A stretch of 64,000 nucleotides of DNA from Mesostigma viride (GCA_009746045.1 RPFO01000213.1:4731502-4795501), one strand, 5' to 3'; shown: positions 47,993 through 60,792, counted from the first letter of the stretch. The notes: generated from the letters alone by a model not told the origin. Made by a program: numbers and translations.

Positions 47993-48340
47993 CGTTCGAA
48001 GACTTTAATATTTTATGTTGGACGAGTCTTTAGTAAATTCAGTCGACTCCGTCTCAAGTGCGACGAATGTATCCATGATATTCTTCAATGAAACAATGCA
48101 ATTTCACGCTAATGTAAAGTTTTTATGTCACACGAGACTTACAATGAGATAAATACCCACAAATTGTAATATTTACGTGAAATTTATACGTTCGCAAGCC
48201 AAAATTCAAGATTTTTGCCTCAAAATTGAAGGAAAAGTGTCACACACTTGGCTTGGACCGCGGAACATTCGAAGTGGGCCCGGCCCCCTGCCTGCTGTGC
48301 GTCCTCATCAGAGATAAAAAGCACTTAATTGCATTTTATC
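47993..48340. other. 3' flank, no gene
   Basis: AT-rich sequence after the TGA; no coding frame. GAATTCTT-free and without recognisable elements. Confidence 0.4.
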
Positions 48341-48359
48341 TCTGCACTAGGAACTCGGC

Positions 48360-48695
48360 TTTGAGAATGGGTGAGAAAAGGTGAGAAAAAGGGTGAGATG
48401 GGTGAGAAAAAGGGTGAGAAATGGGTGAGAATGGGTGAGAAAAGTGAGAAAATAGGGTGAGAAATGGGTGAGAAATGGGTGAGAAAAGGGCAATCTCACC
48501 CGGGTGACATTGCCCCAAAAAGGTGAAAAAAGGGGAAAAACGTGAGAAAAATCTCAAAAAAACAGGACGTGAGATAAGTGAGAAAAACGGGAGGTGTGAA
48601 ACGTGAGAAAAGTGAGAAAATCAGGACGTGAGAAAAGTGAGAAAATCAGGACGTGAGAAAAGTGAGAAAAGTGAGAAATGTGAGAAAACACAGCG
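48360..48695. repeat. GTGAGAAA-type degenerate tandem repeat
   Basis: Units GGGTGAGAAA(A/T) and later AGTGAGAAAATCAGGACGTG repeat with 10-26 bp spacing. No coding meaning. Confidence 0.85.
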
Positions 48696-49050
48696 CTGAG
48701 AAACACAGCCATAATACAATATGCTGGCAGCAGACACATGCATGCAGTCATTGCAGTGCCAGTAACAACCGCTGTTCAAAACAGCACGAACAATCATGAT
48801 TTTTTCATTAAATGTTTGAATAATTTAATTGTTAACAGCTGCAAGAACCCGTTGATTCAACTATTCAACACTGTTACGGCGTTATGTACATCTTCGGCAT
48901 TCAATGCCTGTTCAACACATGCAGTCTGTTATGGCGTTATGACATCTTCGGCATTCAATGCCTTTCATCAAATACTATATGGCAGCTAGCTAACAAAGCG
49001 GGCCGCTCGACAGGGCGTCACATGCTGACTTGAAAGTGGGACCGCTTGCA
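48696..49050. other. Intergenic with a short direct duplication
   Basis: TACATCTTCGGCATTCAATG / GACATCTTCGGCATTCAATG with GGCGTTATG upstream is repeated at about 48877-48907 and 48931-48961. Nothing else was seen. Confidence 0.4.
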
Positions 49051-49052
49051 AT

Positions 49053-51907
49053 TTATTCTCGTGGTGCCTGCAAGAAATCAAGCAAACCGACACAATATAT
49101 GCAAGAGGAAAAGAAATCCGATCCTTGACATAGATGTAAGCGTTCTACAATGATCTTGAGCTCATCACCACCTATAACAATCCATGCAGCAAATGTGTAT
49201 GGCAAATCAAACCAAGCAACATACAATTCCACACATCCATGCATGCAAGAGGGGAAAAAAAAACAGGCCCTTGCAGATAAACATCTATACCTTCAAATGC
49301 CAAAAACATGACACCTATAATTCCCCCCCAAATGAAAGCAGTGCAGCTAACCTTGGATGGTGATGCAACTGACGACGCCGATGACATGGTATCGTCATCG
49401 GCGTCGTCAGTGTCAGTCCTCCCACCACGTTGTTCTTCGAAGGCGGTCCAGTTTACCTGCAAGTAAGAGGCATACAAGGAAGTCAACTAAATCATGTTCA
49501 GGAAAACTTAATTGCAGAAAAAAGATGCTATCAATAAATGGCGATTTTTTTAGCGGAACAAAATTTCAGAAATCATAGGGGGAAAAACAACAAAACCTAA
49601 TCAGCCAACATAATTTACCATGATTACATGAACAACAATATGGCATGCATACAAGATGCAAACAACTTATTTTTAGGCACGACTAAAAAGGTATACTTAC
49701 CGATGTCATCCCCGTTGCCGTCGAGATGTCGATAGTCGCAGTACCCTGCTGCCGGGCGCGAACAAGGGCCTTTTGTTTTGCTAGGAGGGCTTCTAGCCTG
49801 GCCAGTTCTCGCTCTGCCTCCTTCAAATCCGGCTCAAGCTCCATATCCACGTCGCTGAATTCCAGTTTAGCAGGCGCAACCGACAGCACCGTCGGCGTGG
49901 CGACCTCCGCCTTGGCCTGCGCCGCTGCCGGCGTGGCGACCTCCGCCTTGGCCTGCGCCGCTGCCGGCGTGGCGACCTCCGCCTTGGCCTGCGCCGCTGC
50001 CGGCGTGGCGACCTCCGCCTTGGCCTGCTCCGCTGCCGGCGTGGCGACCTCCGCCTTGGCCTGCGCCGCCGCCGCCGTGGCAACCTCCGCCTTGGCTTTC
50101 TCCACAGCAGGCGTGGTGACTACCACCTTTGTCCCTGCCTTTGCCTCGCTGCCCTGCACCGCAGCCCCAGCCACAACTCCCTTCGCACGCTTCACAGGCA
50201 CCTGCTGCGCGGACTCCTCCACCTGTCTCTTTTTCACCGGATCCTGCATGTTGGTGGGGTCCACAGAGGCAGCAGCCTTCACGGCTGCTTGGGACCGCTT
50301 GAGGACTCGGTACGCCGTCATGTCCTCGGGGTACACTCCATCAAGAGCCACCCAAGCACATATTTCCTTGCTGTTCTCGTCTTGGGGGAGGTCGTTGAGG
50401 GCGAGCTCGTAAGTCTTGCTTGCGCCGTCATGCTCGACGAACAGGATTGAGTGTGGGATCTTCCTTTTCTTGTTGATGGAGCAGACTAAGTTTACCAAAC
50501 TCCCAGATCCACTCATCCCGGTCCTTCTTAGGGTCCTCTAGGAGAAACCGCACGGCGATGAACATCCCGATTGTCGGCTGGGCATCCTTTCGGATGGTGG
50601 CCACGCGGCTGAGCTGCGGCAGAAAGTGACCAAGGCCCAGGTCGAGGGGGGTACCGCGTTCCTTTTTTACTTGGGGCTCCCGTTCCTTCTTGAGTTTCTT
50701 TGGCGGCACATCAGGTTTCTTCTCTACTTTGTTCTTTTGCGTCTTTGGAATGAACGGCGCCGCGGCCTCGGCTGCCGGCTCCCCCTCGGCCTGGGCTGCC
50801 GGCGCCGCGGCCTTGGGTGCCGGCGCCGCGGCCTTGGCTGCCGGCGCCGCGGCCTTGGGTGCCGGCGCCGCGGCCTTGGGTGCCGGCGCCGCGGCCTTGG
50901 CTGCCGGCGCCGCGGCCTTGGGTGCCGGCGCCGCGGCCTTGGGTGCCGGCGCCGCGGCCTTGGCTGCCGGCGCCGTGGCCTTGGGTGCCGGCGCCGCGGC
51001 CTTGGGTGCCGGCGCCGCGGCCTTGGCTGCCGGCGCCGCGGTTTCTGCGGCGGGGGGAGCCGACGTGGCCGAGGGGGAAGCGGCCACGGCAAGGACAGGG
51101 TTCCTTGGTGGCACAGGGGGCGGCGCCATGATATAGACGACCGACTGTTCTGAAGCTGTTGCCGCCTTTGCAGATTGTTCAAGTGCAGCTAGCCTTGCCC
51201 GGAGGAGGGCGATTTCCTGCTGCTGGGGGCTCAGGGTGTTCTCGACCTGCGCATGCCACAATTTCGGGGAAACGGACACAACCAACTAGGTACAAAAGTT
51301 AGAGGACGTGATTTCTTGAACTATTTGCTCATCTGACATGGGGGCGCTTGAAAATGGCAAAGGCAAAGCGGAGCCCGCCGCCTTTAGGCGGGCGTAACAG
51401 GTTGGTGGTGTGCTGGCATGCATAAATAAATGGGGTGGGGTGCTGGCATGCATAAATGAATGGGGTGGGGTGCTGGCATGCATAAATAAATGGGGTGGGG
51501 TGCTGGCATGCATAAATGAATGGGGTGGGGTGCTGGCATGCATAAATAAATGGGGTGGGGTGCTGGCATGCATAAATAAATGGGGTGGGGTGCTGGCATG
51601 CATAAATGAATGGGGTGGGGTGCTGGCATGCATAAATAAATGGGGTGGGGTGCTGGCATGGATTACAAGTATTAAAAATTTTTTATAGGCTTGTCAGTCA
51701 CTGTAGCATTTCTTAACCAGATTTATATAAGGGCGCGTGAATACCCACGGTTTAAAAAGAACATGTTCACGAGCATGGAGAGTGGAAAGCAACAACCTTT
51801 GCGGACGACATACAGTAAGCTAGTAGCCAGAATGCTTTCTTGCCGTAACCTACCTTGGCCGGGGCTTGTGGCTCGAGGTGAGTCTTGTCTTGCTTGGGAT
51901 TCGCCAT
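49053..51907 (-). CDS. Four-exon gene with Pro/Ala/Lys repeats, unknown function
   Basis: The minus-strand exons are 51907-51854 (MANPKQDKTHLEPQAPAK), 51246-49701, 49456-49352 and 49067-49053 (APRE-stop), all phase 0 with good GT-AG sites. The long exon begins with a leucine-heptad segment (LSPQQQEIALLRARLAALEQ). It then has about 120 residues of AAPAPKA/AAPAAKA repeats, a Lys-rich basic segment, a globular part (LGLGHFLPQLSRVATIRKDA), 12-residue AKAEVATPAAAQ repeats and a second coiled coil (ERELARLEALLAKQKALVRA). The exon is 1546 nt, one more than a multiple of three, and the frame changes near 50490, so the model needs one indel or correction. An H1-like or scaffold protein is possible from composition only. 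Confidence 0.6.
51398..51660. repeat. 30-bp minisatellite, third array (inverted, diverged)
   Basis: About nine units contain GTGCTGGCATGCATAAATAA. On the opposite strand they read ATGCATGCCAGCAC, as in the arrays at 18.9-34.1 kb, but with AAATAAAT/AAATGAAT replacing the CCATC part. It lies in the first intron of the 49-51.9 kb gene. Confidence 0.9.
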
Positions 51908-52156
51908 CTTGGGCTTTGGCACCCCGACCTTCACCTAAGATCGTGCGAGTGATACGACGATTGTGAGGACAAAGACAAGCAAATCAATTAAAAGAAGGAA
52001 CTTGACATCGAAGCTACACTATACTTTTCGTCCGAGGGTGGTAAAAAGCATCCGAGGCGTAAATTACGAGGTGGTAATTTACCGTCAAGACTACTCTTAC
52101 AGTTTAGATACTACATCGTAATCTGTCGCGTAAGTTACGAACTAGATCCGAGATGA

Positions 52157-52370
52157 GATCCGACGTAGTAATTTACCAGGTAGTAATTTACGAGGTAGTA
52201 ATTTACGAGGTAGTAATTTACGAGGTAGTAATGTACGAGGTAGTAATGTATGAGGTAGTAATGTACGAGGTAGTAATTTACGAGGTAGTAATGTACGAGG
52301 TAGTAATTTACGAGGTAGTAAGGTACGAGGTAGTAATTTGCGAGGTAGTAATCTACGAGTTGGTAATTTA
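52157..52370. repeat. 15-bp subterminal tandem repeat of element B
   Basis: About 14 units of GTAGTAATTTACGAG with more GTAATGTACG variants than in element A. Confidence 0.88.
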
Positions 52371-54672
52371 CGATCCCGGTACTCGGTCCCGTAGGTTACG
52401 ACGTCGTATGCTTCTCGCGTACACTACCGGTACTACAATCATGTCGCTATGTCGTTCTGAATTGCAGTACGCATGTCACTTATCAGAATTTCACTTTGAT
52501 TTCACTTATCATTTCGGTCAACCTAACCCCTAACACCCATTTACCCGGGGGAAAAAAATGAATGGCATTTGCAGCAAGGCTCATGCAAGACGAGTTCCTA
52601 TTTCATAAAAAATTTCATTATTAAATGCAGGATTACATGTCATGCACAAAAATCCAACGCCTTCACAGAAAATAGCATATCAAGTCTTCTGACGACAATA
52701 TCAAGTCAATATCAAATTCGTGGCTTCTCTTCGTGGCTTGAAATACTGTTTCCATGCGGTGCTTAGGACAGCTCCGGGGATGTCGGCACCGCACAGAAGC
52801 TCCATCCGGGAGCAAGTGCGCCGGGGGAAGATGTTGTACATCCAGAGCTCGATATGTGCGGGAAGCCGTCGTGTTGGAAACCGAGGTGTCTGCACATAAT
52901 TCCGCGCGCAGGCAGCTTGTGCCTTTACGGGGGAAGACCTGCGACACAAAAACCGTGTCCGGACAATGCAATACGGAGAAATGGCAACGGCAGATGGAGT
53001 CGGCTAAGGCCGCTTGTAAGGAAAGTGATTTTTAATGCACGAATAAATGTATAATGCATGCTACATCGCCATCGCTTGGGCGGTGAAAAGACAAGGACCA
53101 ACCACATGCCCCCACCTACCCTTCGTGCATCCCGCCCTTGACGAGGCACAACCATGTGCCCCCACCTACCCTTTGTGCGTCCCTCCCTTGACAAGAAACA
53201 AGCACGTGCACCTATCTAACCTTTGTGCATCCCTTCCTTGGCAAGGAACAAGCACACCCACCCACCTACTCCACATGCATCCCTCCCTTGACAAGGAACA
53301 AGCACGATCACCCAGCTACCCACTAGCACGGCAGCAAGGCAGACCTTACAATGGCAAGTGATGTTTATCGGTAGAAACTGTTAGACAACTAGCAAACGAG
53401 CCAGCCGGTGAAGAGCAAGGCACGCATGCAAGGAATTTGTCGTTGCCTATGTCTACGCTTGTGTTTGTCACTGCAGTTGAAATCTGCATTTGCATCAGCA
53501 GGCCCGATCGAACCCCATGTCGCCACCCGCATTTCCACTTATACTTCACGGCCCCTTATTCTTCTCTTGTGCCTGCCTTTGCCCCAACTGTTACCCTAGC
53601 ATCTGCCCTTGCCCCTATCCTTTGATCCCCAGTGTTTGCCGTTGCCCTCATCCTTTCCCTAGTGCCTGCCCTTGTCTTCATCTTTTCCCTTGTGCCTGCC
53701 CTTGCCCTTGTCCGTTCCCTCGTGCTTGACTTGTCCTAATCTCTTTCCCTTGCGCCTGCCCTTGCCCTTATCCGCTTCCCTTGTGCCTGCCCCTGCCCTT
53801 GCCCTTGTCATTTCCCTTGAGCCTGCCCTTTTGGCAAGCACAAGTGCCTTTGTCCTTTCCTTGGCCTTGTGCTTGCTCTTCCAGTTTCCCTTTCCTTTGC
53901 TCGTGCGGTTGCCTTTGCTCTTACCCGGGTGCTTGCCCTTGCCGTTTGCAAGCTGCATTATTGTCTTAGCAAGCTAGCAAGTGCAAACTGGCACTGAGCC
54001 AGAAATGCAAGCAAAGCAGCCAGTGTAAATAAGGATGGACGGGAACAGTAGAAAGCTAGGGGTGGCAACGTGCTAGAGCTCATGGCAACAAGGTGGTCCC
54101 ATTCTTGCTGCATTGGGTGCGTTGCGTGGGTGGGATATTGCGAGAGGGGGACATTCTTGCCTTGGTTGTGTTTTCACATGCACCCGGTGCTTGAATTTAT
54201 GCGTGCAAGGGTGGCTGGTATCCCAACCAACAGCCTAAGAGGAAAAAGAGTGCTTAGAAAGCAAGAATGACTTAATGTTGGTAATAGCAGTGGCGGCGGC
54301 AGCAAAAACTGTTATTATAGATGCAAGCTACAACACTGCGGATGGTTTCTCACACTAATGTGGATAATGATAATGCATGCCACTTAACGGGACCATATAA
54401 ACCACAACAAGAATAAATCGTGAGAGCAAAAGAAAGGGGAGTACAAAATGGCCGGCTTACCTAGCTACAGCAAAAAAATTACATGAAAAACAAGATAACT
54501 CACCTTTGTCGCAGCAGTGACCATATCAGACAGCTCACAAAAACTTGTTGATCCTTGAAACTTCCTGCTTGAAGGCAGCCACCAACGGTCTGGAGTTTTC
54601 ACCCCAGTCCTTCTCAACAGCCAAGGAAAAGGGAAAGAGAGAGGAGGGGTGCGGGAGGGACAAGAGAGCGGG

Positions 54673-54848
<176 letters not shown>

Positions 54849-55848
54849 GAGAAGTGCGGGTGGGGTGGGAGAGGTGGGATGGAAGATTCACTACGTTAGC
54901 AGGCGACTAAACTGCTACAATGACACAAAACCACGGAGCTAGGCCCTTCACTCCATCAGATCAGAGTGAAAACCCATGTTGAAACTGGGACAAATGCCAT
55001 TAGAATGACCGTGGCTAGTAAACGTGAATTGACACCCAGGTTGTGACTTCAACGATTGGAGGCAACCTTGCCAAGTCTCCCAAATGCAGTCGGCTAGACA
55101 AGCTTCACAAAAAACGCAGCAAACATGTTAACGTTGCTAATATTCCAACGACGCGCATCCGCAGTCCGGCTGCCAATGAAGTCTTCTTGGTCGCCAGCTG
55201 TGCACAGAGGAGTAACCGCTAGAGACGCCAATTTGCGAACAACTCATTACAATTACAAAGCGCAGGAAGCAGATGGCTATGCATCAACAATTACTTCCGC
55301 TCGCCCTCGTATTTAGCACTATACTATCTGCCCAAACTGGGTAAATGTTTTGCGATCGGTGAAATTGGCACTCTAGTGACTTACTTTCCCAGAAAGTGTC
55401 CATTCACACGACAACCGACTCACGCTCACACGTCGTGAGGAGTTGCCGATAGGATAAAGAAGCCGAACGATGAATTGCTGTACATAAATGCCACGCTAAC
55501 GGCGTCGTGAACTGACTTCTTGCAATCACGATTAAAGTGCCCGGCCCAACAACAAATTGGCGACACACGACCCCGCAACTGGAAAAGAATTCTGGCCACA
55601 TTGATATACATCGGTTTGATAAATTAAAACCTCGCATTCGGTTCTGGCTAGCCTCAAACGCATGCGCCTTGAAACCTTTATCCTCCTGGCGGCCACAGTT
55701 TCTCGGTTCTCTTGTTCCGTTGGTCGTGCCGCTAGCGTGCCACCCGCTCCAGTCCCTAAAATTCAAATTCGTGTTGTTCGAGAAAACGTTGTCGGGTCGG
55801 CGACGGCACGATGCCGGGCCGGGCTGCATGGGCCATGGAGGGTGGTGG

Positions 55849-56150
55849 TACACAAATACCGTACAGGTGATACAAAACTGCAGCCAGGACAACAGCCGGG
55901 CGCTGCGTACCTGCCGTGGGAAGGAGGGGGGTGGTACACAAATACCGTACAGGTGGTACACAACTGCAGCCAGCACAACAGCGAGTCGCTGCGTACCCGT
56001 GGGAAGGAGGGAGGTGGTACACAAAAACCGTACAGGTGGTACACAACTGCAGCCAGCACAACAGCGAGTCGCTGCGTACCTGCCGTGGGAAGGAGGGGGG
56101 TGGTACACAAATACCGTACAGGTGGTACACAACTGCAGCCAGCACAACAG
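55849..56150. repeat. 86-bp tandem repeat of element B, four units
   Basis: These are the units of 23807-24240 with variants; the third unit lacks four bases (ACCCGTGGG for ACCTGCCGTGGG-type). Confidence 0.85.
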
Positions 56151-56153
56151 CGA

Positions 56154-56500
56154 CACTAGGAGTTAATTTGAAGCCCCCGTAACCTGTCCGGTAACTTCGA
56201 CGCCCCCGTAACCTGCCCGGTAACTTCGACGGGCCAGGTTACGGGTCCGTATTCGTTGGCGGTTTGGGTTACCGGACCGGTTACGGTACCATTCGGAATA
56301 TTGGCCCCGAGATTCGGTACGGCCCAGTAACTGGGCCGGTTATGTTTACGGGGGCGTGAACGGCTTCGGTTCAGGTTACGTTGGGGTATACGGGACGGGT
56401 CAGGTAGTGGTTACGGCGCCATAGCTGCCCCAATATTAGGTACTGGGGTGGTTACGGAGCCGTTATCGTTAACTGGATCGTAAACCGCGACATAGCTGGC
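56154..56500 (+). mobile_element. End of a CACTA-type element, family 2, plus strand
   Basis: It begins CACTAGGAGTTAATTTGAAG and continues with about 340 bp dense in GGTTACCGG / CCGTAACC-type motifs in both orientations, the same pattern as 10240-10714. It abuts, and probably interrupts, element B. The far end was not found. Confidence 0.58.
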
Positions 56501-56509
56501 TAGCTACGC

Positions 56510-56734
56510 ATGCACACTGTGGAAGACGTAGAAGACGCGTTAATTGACTTCTCTGCAGCATCAGCAAAGTATGATGTACATGGCAACCCATGGAAGCGTG
56601 CGGCGGGGGCAAAATATATGCTACAGGAATTGAGAAAATGGCATCAACAAAATCGCACGCTGTGGAAGAGCCTTAAAGTGGTAAAACAACGCCACAATGG
56701 AGGTGTGACCAGTCGGCTTCAGGGAAGAGTAGCG
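56510..56734 (+). CDS. Possible first exon of an unknown gene
   Basis: An ATG at 56510 opens 75 codons (MHTVEDVEDALIDFSAASAK ... SRLQGRVA) that end at a strong donor GCG|GTGAGT. The last codons and donor resemble the exon end on the minus strand near 30430 (SRVA then GTGAGT). The sequence is helical and charged; no family was recognised. It may belong to the family-2 CACTA-type element. Confidence 0.4.
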
Positions 56735-56989
56735 GTGAGTCACTCTCTTATTTTAGTTGGCGGCAATTCATTGCTGTGTTGCAGGCTGCCATGCCAGCAG
56801 TCTTCCCTAATGTGTATGGTAGGAGTACAAGACTAAGGCAGTTATGTTGCTGGCCTCTGCACTGACCCTCCCGCTACATTGTTGGTAATGTTGCTGCTTG
56901 GTTGGCTTTCCTTTGACGTGCATATCGTCCAATTCTGTGATGCAGATTGAACGCCTAAGCAGCCACATCTATATCTGGAGCAAGGCATG

Positions 56990-57790
56990 AACGGCAGCAG
57001 AAAAGAGAGAGGAAGAGAGGGAAAGAGAGGCTGCGGAGAAGCGCGAGGAACAGCTAAAATGCAAGAGGCAACGGGTGGAGGAACCTGGCAACGAAGCCAG
57101 TGGTAGTGGGAGCTGCGAGCAAGCACGTCAACTGCGGTGGATGCACACGTGGGGGAGGCACATGCGGGGCAAGCATGTGTAGGCCTGCAAATCGTGCCAG
57201 GGCCCACCGTGATTGCAATTGCCGAGTTCCTGCTGAAGCGAGCACTGGCCTCCTTTCCGCAGTTGGCAGCCAAGGACGCGACAATCACGCTTGTGGAGAG
57301 TTTGTGTAAGGAAGAACCTGGACTCGGCATCGGGCAGTCCAGCGGTGGACCTGCTGAACAACACAGCCTGTGCCCTTGCGAATGCCGCGCTGCAGTTGGT
57401 CTCCAACTCCGTCCATCCATGTTGATGGCAAGGTTAGTTGTGCCACATTTTCTTCCTGTTTTGGGTATGATGCATCAATAATTGCCCCTTGTATGTACGG
57501 GTGCGGTCGATTGACCTCCCTCCAGCAACATTGCAACATCCGTTACTGACGTCCACTGCGGCGGATGCGTTCCTCCAGCATGTTAGTTGCCTTGTGAGCT
57601 GTAATTGTGCAGGGTGTCGTCAGTACATCCGATGAGAAGGATAACAAGGAGCTCAAGTGTCACTGGTGTTGCCTGGTTGATGGCGCACGTAATATCCATG
57701 GGCATCAGCATATGGTCCCAAACACACTCAAACGGCTGGCCGAGTCGCTGGGAGAGGCAGTCCACATGCAGTTGGAGAGGGTGGGTGGGT
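56990..57790 (+). pseudogene. Coding remnants downstream, unclear structure
   Basis: A KREEEREREAAEKREEQL helix is encoded at about 57000-57055. An open stretch with GPTVIAIAEFLLKRALASFP follows at 57200-57260 in another frame. After an acceptor GTGCAG, 57613-57780 encodes a possible Cys/His motif (KCHWCCLVDGARNIHGHQHM). The frames do not join convincingly. CHWCC...HGHQH could be a zinc finger like the one suggested at 30.3 kb. Confidence 0.3.
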
Positions 57791-57799
57791 GGGGTGGCG

Positions 57800-57950
57800 G
57801 GAGGGAGGGAGGGAGGGAGGGAGGGAGGGAGGGAGGGAGGGAGGGAGGGAGGGAGGGAGGGAGGGAGGGAGGGAGGGAGGGAGGGAGGGAGGGAGGGAGG
57901 GAGGGAGGGAGGGAGGGAGGGAGGGAGGGAGGGAGGGAGGGAGGGAGGGT
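57800..57950. repeat. (GGGA)n microsatellite
   Basis: About 150 bp of pure GGGA, flanked by GGGT-rich sequence. It is the same motif as the CCCT arrays, in the opposite orientation. Confidence 0.95.
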
Positions 57951-58780
57951 GGGTGGGTGGTTATGGTGGGTGGATGGGTGCAAGGGTGGTTGCTTATAAG
58001 TGAATCGCCAGGTGGCTGGGGGATCGACGGGGTTTGGGAACTCCTAGGTGGGTGCATTATTGGATGCCTGAGTGAAACTGTTTCATGGGCTGGAGGATTT
58101 GCACCGTTGGTTTGTGGCGGGTGGATGTGTAGCTGTGATTAGAAGTGGGTGGGGTGAGCGATGGGGAAGGTAGATGGGTGGGTGGGTGCACGGATATGGG
58201 TGGGTGGGTGGTTTTGTAGTTGGGATCGACTCACCTATCGCGGGTGAAGGGCTGTGCATGTTAGGGGTGAGATGGGTGGGTGACTGGCTGAGAGGATGTG
58301 GATGTGTGAGGGTGAGTGGGTGCAGGTCGGTGGGTATAAGGGTATGGGGGAAAGAGTGGTCGAGTGGGAAGGGGCGTGGGTGGGTCAGGGGTGGGCGGCC
58401 CGGTGGGCACACATGGGGCCAGCTGGCTGGGTGGTTAGGTGGCTGCGTGGTTTTAGTAATGGGTGCCTGGATAAAAGGATGGGTGAATGCCTCCTTATTG
58501 CCTAGGTGGGTAGATTGCATATGTGGCTAGCTGGGTGGGTGGATGTCCCAGTGGGTGGGTATGTGGCTGGGTGCCTGGGTGCACGAGTGGTTAGATAGGT
58601 TGGTTTAGTAGGTGCGTGGCTGGCTGGCTGGGTCACCGGGTGGGTGGACCAGTGGGTGGCTGGGTACTCAGGTGCGCAAGTGTATGAGTACTTGTGTGGG
58701 TGGGCCAGGTGGATGCATGGGTGGGTGACTGCATGGGTGACTCGGTACGCACAAAGGGCAACGGATATAGACATGGGGAT
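57951..58780. repeat. GGGTG-rich degenerate repeat region
   Basis: Irregular GGGTGGGTGG-type units with interspersed TGGCTGG and TGCATGG. No period could be fixed by eye, and no gene is supported. Confidence 0.6.
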
Positions 58781-59370
58781 ATGCCAATGCCTTGGGGTGA
58801 GCACACGTGGATGCCAGGTGACATGTGCCAGCCTGTCGCAGTTATACTATACCTTGGCGTTTGCTTGGCGTGTCGTTGCCAATAATTTCACACAGGACGT
58901 ACATGGTACGTGTTGGTAGCAATCACATGGCTGTGTTAGTGAGTGATGTTGCATGTATTGTTCAGCTTTCTTTCCCATTTTGCAATGTGCCAAGGTTCTT
59001 AAGTAGTTTAGAAGTATGGTGTCATGGGGTACACATCAAGGAGACAACCAGCGCAGGCCAGAAATCGGGAGAATCCGGACCATGGTAGCTCACATGCATG
59101 TGCACTGCACATCACACATTTGTGGCATACTCGCAATGTCTACCTTACATCTTGCATTCTGTTAGGAACAGTCGCCACTCAGGCATTCACATGCACCAGG
59201 GTTTCGCTCACTGTTTGTGCTGTAGTCATCGTTAAATAAAAAATCTTTACAAAGCCTGGCAATTGTCATAATGTTGGGCTCCTTATGACATGAGATTTTG
59301 CACACGAAGTTTTGCGACCATGCTTCAGATGCTTGCATGATGACGACCAGTTTTGGTTGTAATATGACAT
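58781..59370. other. No gene seen
   Basis: Contains CAGCGCAGGCCAGAAATCGG next to AAGGAGACAAC (59035-59070), the reverse complement of a block at 27478-27515 beside the GGAT array. It is therefore part of another dispersed repeat. Confidence 0.4.
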
Positions 59371-59373
59371 GGT

Positions 59374-59641
59374 GGTGCAGGTGCCCTGGTGCACCTAGAG
59401 CAGGGGTAGCTTACATTCCCACCCTTGCATGAAGTAGCCTAGAATGTGCATGAAGCAGCCATATGCCCCTTCTCAGGGATTAATTAATTAATTAATTAAT
59501 TATCAACATCACTCCGTTGGGAGTAGATGTAGCACATAGCCCTGAGAAGGGGCATATGGCTTTTAATACATTCTAGGCTACTTCATGCAAGGGTGGGAAT
59601 GTAAGCTACCCCTGCTCTAGGTGCACCAGGGCACCCGCACC
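59374..59641. mobile_element. 268-bp foldback element (MITE-like)
   Basis: Two arms of about 75 bp are near-perfect reverse complements (left GGTGCAGGTGCCCTGGTGCA..., right ending GGTGCACCAGGGCACCCGCACC-like). An inner pair, ATATGCCCCTTCTCAGGG / CCCTGAGAAGGGGCATATGG, closes on a TTAA-repeat centre. A partial inverted copy of the centre lies at 59785-59850. Target duplication is not clear. Confidence 0.75.
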
Positions 59642-60345
59642 CTCATGGTCTATCACGCTATGCCCGGGTAAGGGGGGAGCATGCCTGTGAGGGGGAAGAT
59701 CATCATGGCTATACAAAAACTAGAGCGTGGCATCTCAGCAGAGAGCAGCTCTCTGCATGGGCACAGCATTACTAAATAAAACTCTTCTCAGGGATATGTG
59801 CTACATTTACTCCCAACGGAGTGATGTTGATAACTAATTAATTAATTAATGACATCATATTAATTTTTAAAATCATTATTGATAGCAACACTACCTTGTT
59901 AGCATTTGTTACCATTCAGGGCTCCAAATGCCCTGAGGCGTTGTTCAAGGTCTGAACAACCGTAATTCATTGTGGCTGTTAAGTTCCAGCTTCGTCGGGC
60001 ATAATTCGTCTAACTATCTAAGTGCAAACGTTGTTTGGAAGGGACTCATTTTGGCCTTAATTAAGGATCTGGAGCAGGAGCACGTATTCCATGGACTGAT
60101 GGGGGTGGGTGCATTAGAACTGAGCCGCGAAGACTAGCTGATCTCACTCTAATCTTATATACCAAGTTGTCTCCTTGATAATATACAAAGTTGTCTCTCT
60201 TAATACAAAATCCTAACTACTCTACTCAGTCACGCACCCCTTCCTCCTGGCGTGGGGAGGGGGGGCTCTTACATCGCCATGCGTCCAGGCATGATTTGTC
60301 TCGCTTCATCTACCATGATTGCCTTTAATTTGACCATTAATTAAT
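59642..60345. other. No gene seen; repeat fragments
   Basis: Holds a partial relative of the foldback centre (TGATGTTGATAACTAATTAA, 59821-59840) and ACAAAATCCTAACTAC (60205), which also occurs at 28615. Both are followed by a G-rich gene-free stretch. Confidence 0.4.
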
Positions 60346-60386
60346 TAATTAATTAATTAAGAACATCCATCCATCCATCCATCCAT

Positions 60387-60572
60387 CCCTCCCTCCCTCC
60401 CTCCCTCCCTCCCTCCCTCCCTCCCTCCCTCCCTCCCTCCCTCCCTCCCTCCCTCCCTCCCTCCCTCCCTCCCTCCCTCCCTCCCTCCCTCCCTCCCTCC
60501 CTCCCTCCCTCCCTCCCTCCCTCCCTCCCTCCCTCCCTCCCTCCCTCCCTCCCTCCCTCCCTCCCTCCCTCC
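60387..60572. repeat. (CCCT)n microsatellite, copy 2
   Basis: Pure CCCT of about 186 bp between CATC units. Confidence 0.95.
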
Positions 60573-60792
60573 ATCCATGATGAAATTTGGTCGGGTAAAT
60601 TGCAATAGACTCGCCTTTTGATGACGAACACGCCGATCTAATTTTTGGCAGCCATTGCCCAGGATTTCGCAAGTTATCGCCAGCGGCCTGCCCAGCAGAT
60701 CTCGCTATTTTTCTGCACATTATGGCGGCACCACGCATGTGATCAGTGTGCCTGCGCCCCCTGCCCTCGTCTAGGTGCTATTAAACGTAGCT

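Noticed and set aside
55312..55330. CACTATACTATC in element B as an internal transposon end
   Set aside because: Only the first eight bases match the 56-bp end, and element A has a related unbroken sequence there.
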